A stretch of DNA of 64,000 nt from Paraeggerthella hongkongensis (GTDB lineage: Bacteria > Actinomycetota > Coriobacteriia > Coriobacteriales > Eggerthellaceae). Of this stretch, positions 42,776 to 56,155 are shown in pieces. The translations under genes and the position numbers were made by a program. The stretch covers positions 62,001 to 126,000 of the forward strand of contig NZ_QICD01000002.1 in the NCBI RefSeq assembly GCF_003726035.1, written 5' to 3'. Position 1 is the first letter of the stretch. Every line of letters begins with the position of its first letter. Below the pieces are notes generated by a model that worked only from the letters and a program-made list of their open reading frames with translations, ran no database searches and was not told where the DNA came from.

Positions 42776-45229
42776 CTACCGCAGCGTCTCCACGACGATT
42801 CTATCGGGTTCCAATTTGCATGAAACATCCCCCGACTCATCGGTTCGCAGCACGCGAGACCCTGCACGTTCCAAGATCTCGAGGGTCTCGGCGGCCGGAT
42901 GTCCGTAGCGATTCCCCGCCCCTGCGCTCACCAGGGAGATTCTTGGAGACAGCGCAAGGGCAACCTGCTCGTCCAACGCGTTCTTCGATCCATGGTGGCC
43001 CACTTTGTAGATATCGACCCCCTCCACCGCTCCTACGTTCAGCAACTCTTTCATCTGATCGCGCTCGGCATCGCCGACCAGCAAGGCCGTCCAGTCCGTC
43101 GAGCCGTCGCCGTCTACGTCCGCGAGCGCTTTGAGGCACAGGCTGTCCGCGTTCCCACCCTCGTCCTCGAAGCGCTGCGGCCAAATAACCTGCAAATCGA
43201 TCGACCCCACGCGAACGCGATCGCCCAGCGCAAGGCCGCAGACGCCACCCTCTCCCGCCACGGCAACGGCGTCTTCCCGCAGGCTTCGACACGCATCGCA
43301 CGGGCAGGCGAGCGCGTCTTGCGCAACGAAGACGCGCTCCGTGCGGACCACGCCCGCCAGAGAGGAAAGCGACCCTTTATGATCGTCGTCCCCGTGGGTC
43401 ACCACGACGGCGTCGAGGCGCGAGATCCCCTGCCGCGCAAGCGCTTCGAACAACCTTGCATCTTGATTTCCGGTGTCGACGAGCACGGCGGCTCCACGGC
43501 TTCGCACGACGATCGCATCGCCTTGTCCGACATCGAGCATGACGATTCGATCGCCGCCTGCGGGCGGCACGACCAGCCAGCAGGCGGCCGCGAACGCGAC
43601 GCACGCCGTACCGCCCAGAACAACGCGCCGAGTTGGCAGCGGCCATGCGATCCAAAGCACCGCCGCCAGCGCAAGCGATACCGCTAGCGCGGCAAGAACC
43701 GGAACGGAGACGGGAGCGCTTGCGTACGGGATGCGCGCCAACGCTTCGACGGCTGAAGTCAAAACATGCGACCCGGCGCAGGCGACGTCGAGCAGAACGA
43801 AGGCGACCCCGGGGGCCGTCGTCGCAGCTCCCACGCACAGCAACCCAAGCGTGCACGCGGGCGCGAACAGAGGAGCAGTGATCACATTGGCCAAAGGAGC
43901 CACCAGCGAAAACTGCGAGAACAGCGCGGCTGAAAGCGGCGTTGCCAGCACAGAGGACGCGAACGTGAGCGAGAGCGCTTCGCAGGCAAAACGAGGGACC
44001 CGCGGCGTCGCATGGGCGATCCAAGCCGAGAACAGGCTGGCGAACAGCACGATTCCCAGCGTCGAGAGCGCCGAGAGCGCGAACGAAACCGACAGGGCGG
44101 CACGCGGATCAAGGCTCACGAATCCCATGATGCAGACCGACAGGGCGCTCAGCGCTGCAGGGCGGCGCCCGACCGCGAACGAAGCCATGCCCGCAAATGC
44201 CATGACGGCAGCCCGAACCGCTGACGACGGCGCAGCCGTCAAAACGAGGTAGCTCAAAAGAAGCACCGTCTGGGCGGCCCCCGCCACCGCGCGGGGAGCC
44301 TTCAGCACACGCAGCGTCGCGCAGCAGAACGCGGAAACGATGGAAAGATGCGCGCCCGACACCGCCACCACATGCGCCAAGCCCGTAACCTTGAACGTTT
44401 GGTACGTCGATTCGGGAAGGTCGCCCCTCCACCCGCAGACCAGCGCCGCAAGAACCCCGCTCTCGGCACCTCCCCGGTCGGCAAGAAGCCCGATAGCGCG
44501 CCCCCGCAGATCGACCAACGTCCCCATTGGCCCGCCGCGATCCACCCGCTCCAGGCCGAAGACGCGCGCCGACGCCACTGCGCCGTTGCGCCAGCAGTAT
44601 GCTGCCGAGGAATCGGAGGGAGCCGAGAACGAGGCCTGTGCCTCGAACGCCTGGCCGTACTGCAGAACCTCTTCGCCTTGGGGAAGCTGCACGCGCACGA
44701 GAAACGACTCGCCGCCTTCAACGGTTGCGCGCGCAAGGCACGTCGAGCCGAACATGCCCGCAGACCCGTCGGCCACGGCCTGGAAAGCCGCGCGGGTCGA
44801 AAGGCCCTGCACGCGCTCTTCGAAGCCATGCTGCACCGCAGCGTGCCAACCGCCGCAGCACACTCCCAGGGCGCACCCCAAGACGACGACCCCCGCCAGC
44901 GCGCCCCGACGCCGCCACACGAGCGCCAAACATGCAAGCGAGGCGACCAACCCGACGGCTCCAACGGCAGCGCAGGCCGAAGCCGACAAGAGACGAGCGG
45001 CTTCGACCACGGCCGCGCACGTTGCCCAAAGTCCCAGCGCGCATCCGAACGCAGGCGGCAACGCAGGGCGAACGGGAATGCGCCCAGCACCCGCGCGCAA
45101 CCCGTCGGCGTATTCGGCTTCGGGCACGAAAGCCGTCCGCGCCCGCTTGGGCGGATTCGGCACAAGCTGCGCGGAAGCCCTGATCGCGACCCTGCGCATT
45201 GCGCGCGCGAGCGCGCCTAGCCCACGCAT
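42776..45229 (-). CDS. comEC: DNA-uptake channel ComEC/Rec2
   Basis: Membrane channel for single-stranded DNA in natural transformation. The 817-residue product has N-terminal membrane helices with an OB-like extracellular loop (DUF4131 region, ~70-235), a Competence domain of many helices (~255-530; GLAHVVAVSGAHLSIVSAF is its signature) and a C-terminal metallo-beta-lactamase domain (~545-800; VTHGDDDHKGS, LLVGDAERDQM, YKVGHHGSKNALD). All three metal motifs are intact. Starts by overlapping the comEA end by 13 bases. Confidence 0.95.
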   Translation of the reverse strand: MRGLGALARAMRRVAIRASAQLVPNPPKRARTAFVPEAEYADGLRAGAGRIPVRPALPPAFGCALGLWATCAAVVEAARLLSASACAAVGAVGLVASLACLALVWRRRGALAGVVVLGCALGVCCGGWHAAVQHGFEERVQGLSTRAAFQAVADGSAGMFGSTCLARATVEGGESFLVRVQLPQGEEVLQYGQAFEAQASFSAPSDSSAAYCWRNGAVASARVFGLERVDRGGPMGTLVDLRGRAIGLLADRGGAESGVLAALVCGWRGDLPESTYQTFKVTGLAHVVAVSGAHLSIVSAFCCATLRVLKAPRAVAGAAQTVLLLSYLVLTAAPSSAVRAAVMAFAGMASFAVGRRPAALSALSVCIMGFVSLDPRAALSVSFALSALSTLGIVLFASLFSAWIAHATPRVPRFACEALSLTFASSVLATPLSAALFSQFSLVAPLANVITAPLFAPACTLGLLCVGAATTAPGVAFVLLDVACAGSHVLTSAVEALARIPYASAPVSVPVLAALAVSLALAAVLWIAWPLPTRRVVLGGTACVAFAAACWLVVPPAGGDRIVMLDVGQGDAIVVRSRGAAVLVDTGNQDARLFEALARQGISRLDAVVVTHGDDDHKGSLSSLAGVVRTERVFVAQDALACPCDACRSLREDAVAVAGEGGVCGLALGDRVRVGSIDLQVIWPQRFEDEGGNADSLCLKALADVDGDGSTDWTALLVGDAERDQMKELLNVGAVEGVDIYKVGHHGSKNALDEQVALALSPRISLVSAGAGNRYGHPAAETLEILERAGSRVLRTDESGDVSCKLEPDRIVVETLR

Positions 45230-45870
45230 ATCGAATCGGCCAGAGCGGCGTACTTCTTGTCGCCGATGCCCGACACGCGCTTCAAATCCTCTATCGTGGC
45301 GAACGGCCCGTTAGCCTGCCTGTCCGCAACGATCTTCTCGGCAGTCGACATTCCTATGCCAGGAAGAGCATCCAGTTCCGCAGCGGATGCCGCATTGATG
45401 TTCACCTTTCCCCCGCCGGGCGCTGTCGCTGCCCCGCCGGGCGCAGCGACAGCCTCCTCCACCTCGGACTGCGTCGGAACCACCACGCGCTCGCCGTCGG
45501 CCAGAACGCGCGCCAGGTTCAGTGCATCTGTTGCGGCTTGCTCCCCGAACCCTCCCGCAGCCTCGATGGCATCCCGTACGCGAGCGGATTCCGCAAGCTC
45601 GTATACGCCGGGCGCAAGGACCGAACCGCCCACATGGACCACGATGGTCTGCGCCTGCTCCTGAGGCTGATCAGGCGCAGCCTCTTCAGCGTCGGCCTCC
45701 CCCGCCTTCTCGACCACAAGGGCGTCCGAAGAAAAAGCGGACAGGAAGCTTGCCCCGGCCACCACCAGCACAACCACCGCTAAAGCCGTTACGCCGACGA
45801 GCACGGGAAGACGCACGCCGCTCAGGTGCGCTTTGGCTCGCAACGACTCCGCCTGTTCGGTAAACGACAT
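45217..45870 (-). CDS. comEA: DNA receptor ComEA
   Basis: Membrane-anchored DNA-binding receptor delivering DNA to ComEC. The 217-residue product has a membrane segment (~22-48, VGVTALAVVVLVVAGASFL), an acidic linker and an SLBB domain (~78-135, IVVHVGGSVLAPGVYELAES). It ends with a helix-hairpin-helix pair (~155-212, VNINAASAAELDALPGIGMS and VSGIGDKKYAAL). The ATG has GGAGG upstream. Heads the comEA-comEC-holA run. Other competence genes (pilus, ComF, DprA) are not visible. Confidence 0.93.
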   Translation of the reverse strand: MSFTEQAESLRAKAHLSGVRLPVLVGVTALAVVVLVVAGASFLSAFSSDALVVEKAGEADAEEAAPDQPQEQAQTIVVHVGGSVLAPGVYELAESARVRDAIEAAGGFGEQAATDALNLARVLADGERVVVPTQSEVEEAVAAPGGAATAPGGGKVNINAASAAELDALPGIGMSTAEKIVADRQANGPFATIEDLKRVSGIGDKKYAALADSICVG

Positions 45871-45941
45871 CCCGACCTCCGATCCTCTCGAAGATCAAGC
45901 ATAGCAACGCGATCTAGCGAAAACATGAGAGGAATCCAACA

Positions 45942-45980
45942 GGAAAGCCGCCGAAAACCAAACGGCTCCAGCGGCTTTCC
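45942..45980 (-). terminator. Terminator-like hairpin after thiI
   Basis: GGAAAGCCGC / GCGGCTTTCC arms with a 19-base loop in the thiI-comEA gap. No long T-tract. Confidence 0.5.
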
Positions 45981-46099
45981 TAATCCGTTTCAATGCGGAT
46001 CCCCACCGAATGCAACGCAGGTCCAGCGTACATCCAGCCACAATCTAGCAGCTTTCCAGCGCGCATCCAAACGCGCTGGTCAAAAGCGTGCGGTTACTG

Positions 46100-47314
46100 C
46101 TAAGAGCGCTTCTTCTTGCGCTTGAACGCCGGGCAGGCGTAGTCGCGCACCTCGGCGGCGGCGGCAATCTCGGCCACCCACTCGTCCACGGGAAGCGCGC
46201 TTTCCGCCTCTTCCACCACCGCGAGCTTCGCATGCGTCTCGGGACTGCGCGGCATGAACAGCGTGCAGCAATCGGGCGCGTCCTGCGCCGAGATCTCGAA
46301 CGTGCCCAGGCGCTCGGCCTCGGCGATGATCTCGAGCTTGTCGGTGCCGATCAAGGGACGAAACACTGGAAGGCTCACGGCAGCGTCGGTGCAGCGGATG
46401 TTGTCGAGGGTCTGCGAAGCGACCTGGCCCAGGCTCTCGCCCGTGACGAGCGCGCCCGCCCCTTCGCGATGCGCCAGCTCCTCGGCCACCTTGAACATAA
46501 GCCGTCGGTACATGATGACGCGCAGTTCGGGCGGGACGGTCAGCGCGATCTCGCGCTGGTAGTCGCCGAACGGCACCGTGTACACGCGCGCAATGCAGCC
46601 CGTGCGCTCGAGCACCCGCGCTATGTCGTCTACCAAGTACTCGCTCGCATCCGAGGTCTGCGGACGACCGGAGAAGTGGACGCCGATGCACACCGCACCC
46701 CGTCGCGCGAGCTTCCACGTAGCCACCGGCGAGTCAATGCCCGACGACAGCAGGCATGCCACAACGCCCGAACTTCCCACCGGCAGCCCACCGATGCCAG
46801 GAAGCGAGCGCGCGTACACGTACGCAGCGTTCTGCACGACCTCGACGCCTACCGTGAGGTCGGGGTTCTTCATACGCACGCTCTTCTCGGGAAACGCCTG
46901 GCACAGCGCCGCGCCCACGATCTGGTTCATCTCCATCGAGTTGGTCGGAAAATCGGTATGGTTGCGTCGAGCAGCCACCTTGAACGACTCGAAGTCGCCT
47001 GCTTCGAGCATCGCCGCACGAGCGACCTCGGCCATGACGTCCAAATCGCGCGGGCACTTGAATCCGCATGAGACGCGTGCCACGCCCGGCACCTTGCCCA
47101 TGACGTCCGCAACGGCCTTCGCCGTTTCCCAATCCGTGCCTTCACGCAAGAACACGCACAGACGCCCCGCTATGCGATGGACGGTCACCACGGGAAAATC
47201 GCTCAGCAGGGCTTCGAGGTTCTTGAGCAACCGCATTTCAAACGTCGAGCGATTATGGCCCTTCAGGCCGATCTCATGGTAGTGGGCAAGGCAAATGCGC
47301 TGGTAATCAATCAT
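46100..47314 (-). CDS. thiI: tRNA 4-thiouridine synthase ThiI (no rhodanese domain)
   Basis: Sulfur transferase making s4U8 in tRNA and, in some species, the thiamine thiazole precursor. The 404-residue product has an N-terminal ferredoxin-like/THUMP region (~1-165) and a PP-loop ATPase (LLSSGIDSPVATWKLARRG, ~180). A reactive cysteine is in APDCCTLFMPRSP. It lacks the ~100-residue C-terminal rhodanese domain of E. coli ThiI, as in Bacillus. A Lys-rich tail (KRKKKRS) closes it. The ATG at 47314 follows ACGGAG. Downstream of rpoZ. Confidence 0.93.
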   Translation of the reverse strand: MIDYQRICLAHYHEIGLKGHNRSTFEMRLLKNLEALLSDFPVVTVHRIAGRLCVFLREGTDWETAKAVADVMGKVPGVARVSCGFKCPRDLDVMAEVARAAMLEAGDFESFKVAARRNHTDFPTNSMEMNQIVGAALCQAFPEKSVRMKNPDLTVGVEVVQNAAYVYARSLPGIGGLPVGSSGVVACLLSSGIDSPVATWKLARRGAVCIGVHFSGRPQTSDASEYLVDDIARVLERTGCIARVYTVPFGDYQREIALTVPPELRVIMYRRLMFKVAEELAHREGAGALVTGESLGQVASQTLDNIRCTDAAVSLPVFRPLIGTDKLEIIAEAERLGTFEISAQDAPDCCTLFMPRSPETHAKLAVVEEAESALPVDEWVAEIAAAAEVRDYACPAFKRKKKRS

Positions 47315-47406
47315 GGAATGCTCCGTCGTGCCAAGGGCGAATGGTCGTAACGCACAAATAGGCGGGCCCATGCCCGCCTACTCGATCAACCAGTACGTGT
47401 TTCGTA

Positions 47407-47667
47407 CTAGTGGTTCTTGATGTCGATGGACGAAGGATCGTACGAAACTTCGCCGCGCGCAATCTCGTTGAAGGCAAGAGACAGCGGCTTCTTGTCGGCA
47501 GCGCGCGCGATTTCCACAGCGGTCTGCAACTGGATGGCGCGATCGCGCTGGCCGCGCATCATGTCGTTGATATCGTGCGCACGCTTGGAAGCAAGGGCGC
47601 ACAGCAGGAAGCGGTCGTTGTCGGTTTCGTCCAACAAAACGTCGATCTTCGGTTCGATAATGCTCAT
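47407..47667 (-). CDS. rpoZ: RNA polymerase omega subunit
   Basis: An 86-residue omega subunit that helps assemble beta'. Core residues are the N-terminal PKIDVLL, FLLCALASKRAHDINDMMRG (~22-41) and a C-terminal LAFNEIARGEVSYD. Seven bases after gmk; the mihF-gmk-rpoZ cluster is conserved in actinobacteria. Confidence 0.95.
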   Translation of the reverse strand: MSIIEPKIDVLLDETDNDRFLLCALASKRAHDINDMMRGQRDRAIQLQTAVEIARAADKKPLSLAFNEIARGEVSYDPSSIDIKNH

Positions 47668-47674
47668 ATCGTGT

Positions 47675-48247
47675 TTAACCTCGTGTTTTCTCGGCTTGTT
47701 CGTTCACGTAGCCAACCAAGGCGGCGGTGGCTACGTCCAAATCATCGTTCACAAGCCGTATATCATACTCCATTTTACGAGAAAGCTCCACCCGTGCGGT
47801 TTCCATACGGGCGGCAACGGCTTCTTCGGTCTCTGTACCGCGCCCTCGAAGGCGCTTCTCAAGCTCTTCGAGCGAAGGCGGCTCGATGAACACCAGATGC
47901 GCCGCAGGGAACTTCTCGCGCACCTGAAAACCGCCTTGCACGTCGATTTCCAGGATGACCTGGTCTCCTCGAGCGATATGCTCCTCAACGCTCGCACGCG
48001 GGGTGCCGTAACGATTCCCCCCGTACGTAGCCCACTCCAGCAGGCCGTCCTCGTTCACAAGCCGTTGGAATTCCTCGCCGGATGCGAACTGGTAGTGAAT
48101 GCCGTCCACCTCGCCCTCGCGCGGTAGGCGCGTCGTGACCGAGACGGACACCCAAGCATCCGGAACCTCATGCAACAGACGGGCCACCAGCGTGCCTTTC
48201 CCAGCACCCGATGGCCCCGATATAACGAACAGATTGCCAGCGCGCAT
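47675..48247 (-). CDS. gmk: Guanylate kinase
   Basis: Phosphorylates GMP to GDP. The 190-residue product has the P-loop FVISGPSGAGKGTLVAR (~7-23), the GMP-binding SVTTRLPREGEVDGIHY and the lid IEPPSLEELEKRLRGRGTE. Six bases after mihF and just before rpoZ. Confidence 0.97.
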   Translation of the reverse strand: MRAGNLFVISGPSGAGKGTLVARLLHEVPDAWVSVSVTTRLPREGEVDGIHYQFASGEEFQRLVNEDGLLEWATYGGNRYGTPRASVEEHIARGDQVILEIDVQGGFQVREKFPAAHLVFIEPPSLEELEKRLRGRGTETEEAVAARMETARVELSRKMEYDIRLVNDDLDVATAALVGYVNEQAEKTRG

Positions 48248-48253
48248 GCGAAT

Positions 48254-48562
48254 TTAGCCCAAGCGCTCCAGCAAGGCGGTCTGCTGACGCTCGCCCAAAC
48301 CGCGCAGGCGGCGGCTCTCGGCGATCTGCAGTTCCTTCATGATCTTCTCGGCCTTGGCCTTGCCGTAGCCGGGAAGCGTCTCGATGAGCGTGGAGACCTT
48401 CATACGACCCACGATGGGATCATCCTTCATCTCGATAACCTGCTTAAGGCTGAGTTTGCCGGACTTCAGATCATCGCGAACCTCGGCGCGCTTGATGCGA
48501 GCCGCCTTCGCCTTCTCCAAAGCCGCCTGGCGCTCTTCAGGGCTGAGTTGAGGAATAGCCAT
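48254..48562 (-). CDS. mihF: Actinobacterial integration host factor (mIHF)
   Basis: Nucleoid protein unrelated to HU/IHF, known from Mycobacterium and Streptomyces. The 102-residue product has the Ala/Lys/Arg-rich helical N-terminus (QAALEKAKAARIKRAEVRD) and the H2TH-like DNA-binding part (KVSTLIETLPGYGKAKAEK). It lies first in mihF-gmk-rpoZ. Its presence supports the actinobacterial assignment. A 208-base gap upstream probably holds the promoter. Confidence 0.94.
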   Translation of the reverse strand: MAIPQLSPEERQAALEKAKAARIKRAEVRDDLKSGKLSLKQVIEMKDDPIVGRMKVSTLIETLPGYGKAKAEKIMKELQIAESRRLRGLGERQQTALLERLG

Positions 48563-48770
48563 CAGTTTCTCTCCTTCTGTTCCAAAAGCGATGCCGTGAT
48601 ACTAGCATGCAATCGCTCGTTTGACCTTGTAGATTGCTATAAATTCAAAAAATTTCAGGTCGCAGTCACACATTCTAGGCTCAAATCGCGCAACCGTGGT
48701 TCTTTCGTCGACCAATCGTCACTTTCGGTGACCATCTGGGGAAACGTTGGAACAGCACCCGTTTCGGCTT

Positions 48771-49496
48771 TTACAGCTCCGCCACGATCGCGTCGAACGC
48801 GGCGGCAGGGTCCGCCGCCTGCGTGATGGGCCTGCCGACAACGATATGGGAAGCGCCGTTCTCGAAGGCCTGGGCAGGCGTTGCCACGCGGCTTTGATCG
48901 CCCTTGTCGGCACCTGCCGGGCGCACGCCCGGCGTGACGATGTAGGCGTCGGGGCCCAAGATGTCGCGCAGGCGCGCAGCCTCCTGCGGGGAGGCGACCA
49001 CGCCGGAAATGCCGGAACGCTTGGCTTGCTCGGCCAGCACCACCACCTGGTCGGACATGGCGCGCGAAACGCCGGTTTCCGCGAGCGCGGCGTCGTTCAT
49101 GCTGGTAAGCACCGTGATGCCCAAGGTCGCGGGAACCTCGTGACCGTACTCCGCGGCCGCGCGCTCGGCGCCGCGCTGGGCGGCGGCCATCATGTCCACG
49201 CCGCCGACGGTGTGCATGGTCAGCATGTCGGCGCCGCTGCCAGCCGCCGCGTACGCCGCGCCTTCGACCTGATGGGGAATGTCGTGGAACTTGAGGTCGA
49301 GAAACACCTTGAAGCCGCGCTCTTTCAGCGCGTAAACGATGGCGGGGCCGTTCGCATAGAACAACGTCATGCCCACCTTCACCCATGTCGCTTTGCCTTG
49401 CAGCTGATCGGCCAAATCGAACGCCTCGTCGATGCCGCAGTCGAGGGCCACGATCACGCGATCGCGCGCCGGCACGTTCTCGAACGTATTTACCAT
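48771..49496 (-). CDS. pyrF: Orotidine 5'-phosphate decarboxylase
   Basis: Last step of UMP synthesis. The 241-residue TIM barrel has the catalytic Asp-Lys array VFLDLKFHDIPHQVEGAA (~60-77) and the phosphate-binding C-terminal VTPGVRPAG and GASHIVVGRPITQA. I use the ATG at 49496; a longer frame exists but would extend into pyrD. It overlaps the pyrD end by seven bases, so it is coupled. Confidence 0.95.
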   Translation of the reverse strand: MVNTFENVPARDRVIVALDCGIDEAFDLADQLQGKATWVKVGMTLFYANGPAIVYALKERGFKVFLDLKFHDIPHQVEGAAYAAAGSGADMLTMHTVGGVDMMAAAQRGAERAAAEYGHEVPATLGITVLTSMNDAALAETGVSRAMSDQVVVLAEQAKRSGISGVVASPQEAARLRDILGPDAYIVTPGVRPAGADKGDQSRVATPAQAFENGASHIVVGRPITQAADPAAAFDAIVAEL

Positions 49497-50440
49497 TCCA
49501 ACGCTCCTATCAAATCCTGCACGTCGTCCACGCCGTGCTGCTCGCAATACTGCGCTACTCCATCGATGATTTCAACCGTCGCGAAAGGATTCACGAAGTT
49601 AGCGGTGCCCACGGCTACGGAAGTGGCTCCCGCCAGCATGAACTCAACCGCGTCGGTGGCGTTCGAGATGCCGCCCATGCCGAGAAGCGGAACCTTCACG
49701 GCTTTCGAGCACTCCCACACCATGCGCAGCGCCACAGGCTTCACGGCGGGGCCGGAGAACCCGCCCACGCCGCGCGCGAGCACGGGACGTCGGCGCTCGA
49801 CGTCGATGGCCATGCCCAGAAGCGTATTGATGAGCGAGACGGCATCGGCTCCTGCAGCCTCGGCCGCGCGCGCGATCTCCGTGACGTCGGTGACGTTCGG
49901 GGTCAGCTTCACGATGAGCGGGCGCTTCGTGGCGGCGCGGCAGCGACCAACCACGTCCTCGACGCTCGCGGCGCACGTGCCGATGGTCATGCCGCCGGCG
50001 TCCACGTTCGGACACGAGATGTTCACTTCGTAAGCATCCACGGGCGCGTCTTCGAGCGCCTCGATCACCTGCACGTACTCGTCGAAGCTGTGGCCCGACA
50101 CGTTCACGATGGTCGTGGCGCCGCGCTCGTGCAGCCACGGAAGCTCCTCCGCCTTGAGGTGAGCCACGCCGGGATTCTGCAAACCGATGGAGTTAAGCAT
50201 GCCGGAAGGCGTTTCCGCGATGCGCGGACTGGCGTTTCCTTCCCAGCCATGCAGCGACACGCCCTTCGTGGTGACGGCGCCCAAGCTTGCCACGTCCACG
50301 AAGTCGTTGTACTCCATCCCTGCGGCGAACGTGCCCGACGCCACCGTCACGGGATTCTTCATCTCCAACCCGCCCAGGTTCACGGCCATGTTCACGCTTG
50401 TAGGAGCGGGCACGAGGGGCAGCGCGTTCTCGATAACCAT
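49490..50440 (-). CDS. pyrD: Dihydroorotate dehydrogenase B, catalytic subunit
   Basis: FMN subunit of the NAD+-linked PyrD/PyrK enzyme oxidising dihydroorotate. The 316-residue product has the class 1 motifs MKNPVTVASGTF, NISCPNVDAGG (catalytic Cys-bearing region of class 1B), LIVKLTPNVTDVT and PLLGMGGISNATDAVEF. Start ATG at 50440 overlaps the pyrK stop as TAATG. Partner PyrK is encoded just upstream, confirming class 1B. Confidence 0.96.
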   Translation of the reverse strand: MVIENALPLVPAPTSVNMAVNLGGLEMKNPVTVASGTFAAGMEYNDFVDVASLGAVTTKGVSLHGWEGNASPRIAETPSGMLNSIGLQNPGVAHLKAEELPWLHERGATTIVNVSGHSFDEYVQVIEALEDAPVDAYEVNISCPNVDAGGMTIGTCAASVEDVVGRCRAATKRPLIVKLTPNVTDVTEIARAAEAAGADAVSLINTLLGMAIDVERRRPVLARGVGGFSGPAVKPVALRMVWECSKAVKVPLLGMGGISNATDAVEFMLAGATSVAVGTANFVNPFATVEIIDGVAQYCEQHGVDDVQDLIGALEW

Positions 50441-51240
50441 TACCACACCACCTTCGCAGCGTCGAATACGGGACCGTCCACGCAGGCGCGCAGCTTGCCG
50501 TCCACCGTGTCCACCACGCACGACAGGCAGGCGCCCACGCCGCAGGCCATGCGCTTCTCCATCGAGAGCTCGCAGGGCACGCCCGCCTGGGCGGCCATGC
50601 CGGCCACGATCTTCATCAGGGGTTCAGGGCCGCATACGGCCAGGTAGTCGTACGGCTCCCCCGAAGCCGCAGCCTCCTCCAGAGCTTCGGCCACGAGCGA
50701 GGTGCAGAAGCCCTCGCGACCGAAGCTGCCGTCGTCGGTGGCGCAGCGCGGCGGCTCGGCCAGCAACGCCTCGTAGCGTCCGCGGCACGTGAGCGCCGCC
50801 CCGGTCTGCGCGCCCAGCACCACGTCCGTGCGCACGCCGGCCGCAACCAGGCTCTCGCACAGCATGAACAGGGGCGCCGCGCCCACGCCGCCGCCCACTA
50901 AAAGCGCGCGCTTCGCGCCGGCGGCAGGCTGCCACGTGCGGCCGACGGGCCCGATGAGCTCGGCGTCCGCGCATTCGCCCGGCACGAGACGCATCATATG
51001 GTCGCTGCCGAAGCCGACCACCTGGTACAGCACGTCAAGCGTGCCCTCGACCGCATCGCGTGCGTACACCGAGAACGGACGGCGCAGGATGTGCGCCTCC
51101 ATGCCCGGAACCTTCATGTGAACGAACTGCCCCGGCTCGATGGCCGCTGCGATTGCAGGCGACGAAAGCTGCATAAGATAGAGGTTCGGGCCGACGCATT
51201 CGTTCCCCAGAATGCGCGCCCGCTCGTTGACAAGCGCCAC
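50440..51240 (-). CDS. pyrK: Dihydroorotate dehydrogenase B, electron-transfer subunit
   Basis: FAD/2Fe-2S subunit passing electrons from PyrD to NAD+. The 266-residue product has the FAD-binding RRPFSVYAR, the NAD-binding LLVGGGVGAAPLFML and a C-terminal cysteine set (CGVGACLSCVVDTVDGK and later RACVDGP) for the 2Fe-2S cluster. I choose the GTG at 51240: AAAGGA lies five bases before it and longer starts add unrelated sequence. Follows carB at ~130 bases. Confidence 0.94.
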   Translation of the reverse strand: MALVNERARILGNECVGPNLYLMQLSSPAIAAAIEPGQFVHMKVPGMEAHILRRPFSVYARDAVEGTLDVLYQVVGFGSDHMMRLVPGECADAELIGPVGRTWQPAAGAKRALLVGGGVGAAPLFMLCESLVAAGVRTDVVLGAQTGAALTCRGRYEALLAEPPRCATDDGSFGREGFCTSLVAEALEEAAASGEPYDYLAVCGPEPLMKIVAGMAAQAGVPCELSMEKRMACGVGACLSCVVDTVDGKLRACVDGPVFDAAKVVW

Positions 51241-51372
51241 GTTGGTCCTTTCATGCCCCCGGGCCGCACGCGCAGCCCCACGTCTCATCTTCTGGCCGAT
51301 GATTGTACCATTGACGTAACCGCCGAGCCGTTGAAGTGCCGAAATGCACGGGAAGCGCATGGAAGCTGCAGC

Positions 51373-54589
<3,217 letters not shown>

Positions 54590-54597
<8 letters not shown>

Positions 54598-56155
54598 TGG
54601 TCCTCCCCTCCTGCCCGACGGCTTCCTGCTCCTTTGCCGAGACCCCCGCCACGGTGGCTGCCTGCTCGCCGAAGGTCCAGCCGGCGAGGCGGTCGGCGGC
54701 GATGTCGATGTCCAGGTAACCGCCCTTTTCATACAGGTCGGGCAGTGTCAGCGAGGGTGCGGCTGGTGCCCCGGATTGCCCTGATGCAAGGCTGGACTGG
54801 ACTTTGGTCCGTCCAGCCGCAGCAGAAGGGCAAGATGGGGTACCAGCCGTAGCCGCAGCGTCGACCGATCCGCCGTTCGCTAGAACGGCGGAATCCATCA
54901 AGCGGCCGAACGCGGTGAACAGGTAATGCGCGTCGGTCGGTCCGGGCGATGCCTCGGGATGGTACTGCACGCTGAACGCGGGCAAATCCAGAAATGCGAT
55001 GCCCTCCGCCGTGCCGTCGTTGAGGCTCACGTGCGTGAGGCGAATGCGGCCGAAGCGATCGTTCGTCACAACGGGAGCCACCTTCTCGCGCGCCCAGAAG
55101 CGCAGGTCGTCCTCGTGGCCTTCGAAACCGCCCGAGAGCTCGGGCACGAGCTCGCCCAGGCTCGGGAACAGAAGGCCGAAGCCGTGGTTCTGGGCCGTGA
55201 TCTCGACGCGGCCCGTGAGCAGGTTCATCACCGGATGATTGCCGCCGCGGTGCCCGAACTTGAGCTTCTCGATCTGCGCGCCCGCAGCTTTGCAGATCAT
55301 TTGATGCCCCAGGCAGATACCGAATACCGGCACCCGTCCCAGCAGCTTCTCGACCTGCGAGTACGTGCCCTCCACGGCCTCGGGGTCGCCGGGGCCGTTC
55401 GACAGGAACACGCCGTCAGGCTCCATGGCCAGCACCTCTTCCGCCGGCATGTCCCACGGCACGACCGCAAGCTCGCAGCCCGTGCGAACGAGGTTATGCA
55501 GGATCGAGCGCTTCGCGCCGCAGTCGTAGGCGACCACGCGATGGCGCGCGGGCGCAGCCGGAGCAACGGCGAACGCATGGCTCGCGGGAAGGTCGTCCAC
55601 GCCCACAGCGTACGGCTGCGCGCACGATACCGTGGCGGCGAGGTTCTGCCCCACCAGCGACGCGCTCGCACGCACCTTACGCAGAAGGCTCGCCTCGTCG
55701 ACGTCGACGGTCGAGAGCACCGCGCGCTGCGCGCCGCAATCGCGTACGTGGCGTACGAGCGCGCGGGTGTCCACGCCCTCCACGGCAACCACGCCCCTCT
55801 CGCGCAGATAGCCTGCGAGCGGGCCCGCGCTGCGCCAGTTCGACGGCGTCGCGCACATGTCGCGCACCACCAAGCCGCGCAGCGCGGGCTTGCCCGCCTG
55901 GGCGTCATCGGGATTCACCCCGTAGTTGCCGATTTGCGGATACGTCATGGTGATTATCTGGCCTGCGTAGGACGGGTCGGTTATCACCTCGAGGTAGCCC
56001 TCGAGCGACGTGTTGAAGCAGATCTCGCCGTACACCTCGCCTTCGGCGGCGCATGACGTGCCGCTAAAGGCCGCGCCGTCTTCCAGCACAAGCATCGCCG
56101 GCCGGGGTGCCGGCTTCGACGTGCCCTCCAGCAGCTTGTTCGCAATCTCGCTCAA
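54590..56155 (-). CDS. carA: Carbamoyl-phosphate synthase, small subunit, with ~100-residue C-terminal extension
   Basis: Glutaminase that supplies ammonia to CarB. The N-terminal domain starts at [16 protein letters not shown]; the class-1 amidotransferase has Cys in [11 protein letters not shown] and His/Glu in [14 protein letters not shown]. Family members end soon after that motif; this 521-residue product continues ~100 residues: an Ala/Ser/Pro/Gly linker and then [19 protein letters not shown], an acidic helix-like tail. The start is probably the TTG at 56155, which has GGAAGGAAG upstream and lies after the attenuator; the frame stays open upstream to 56245 through the leader, which I regard as untranslated. 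Confidence 0.93.
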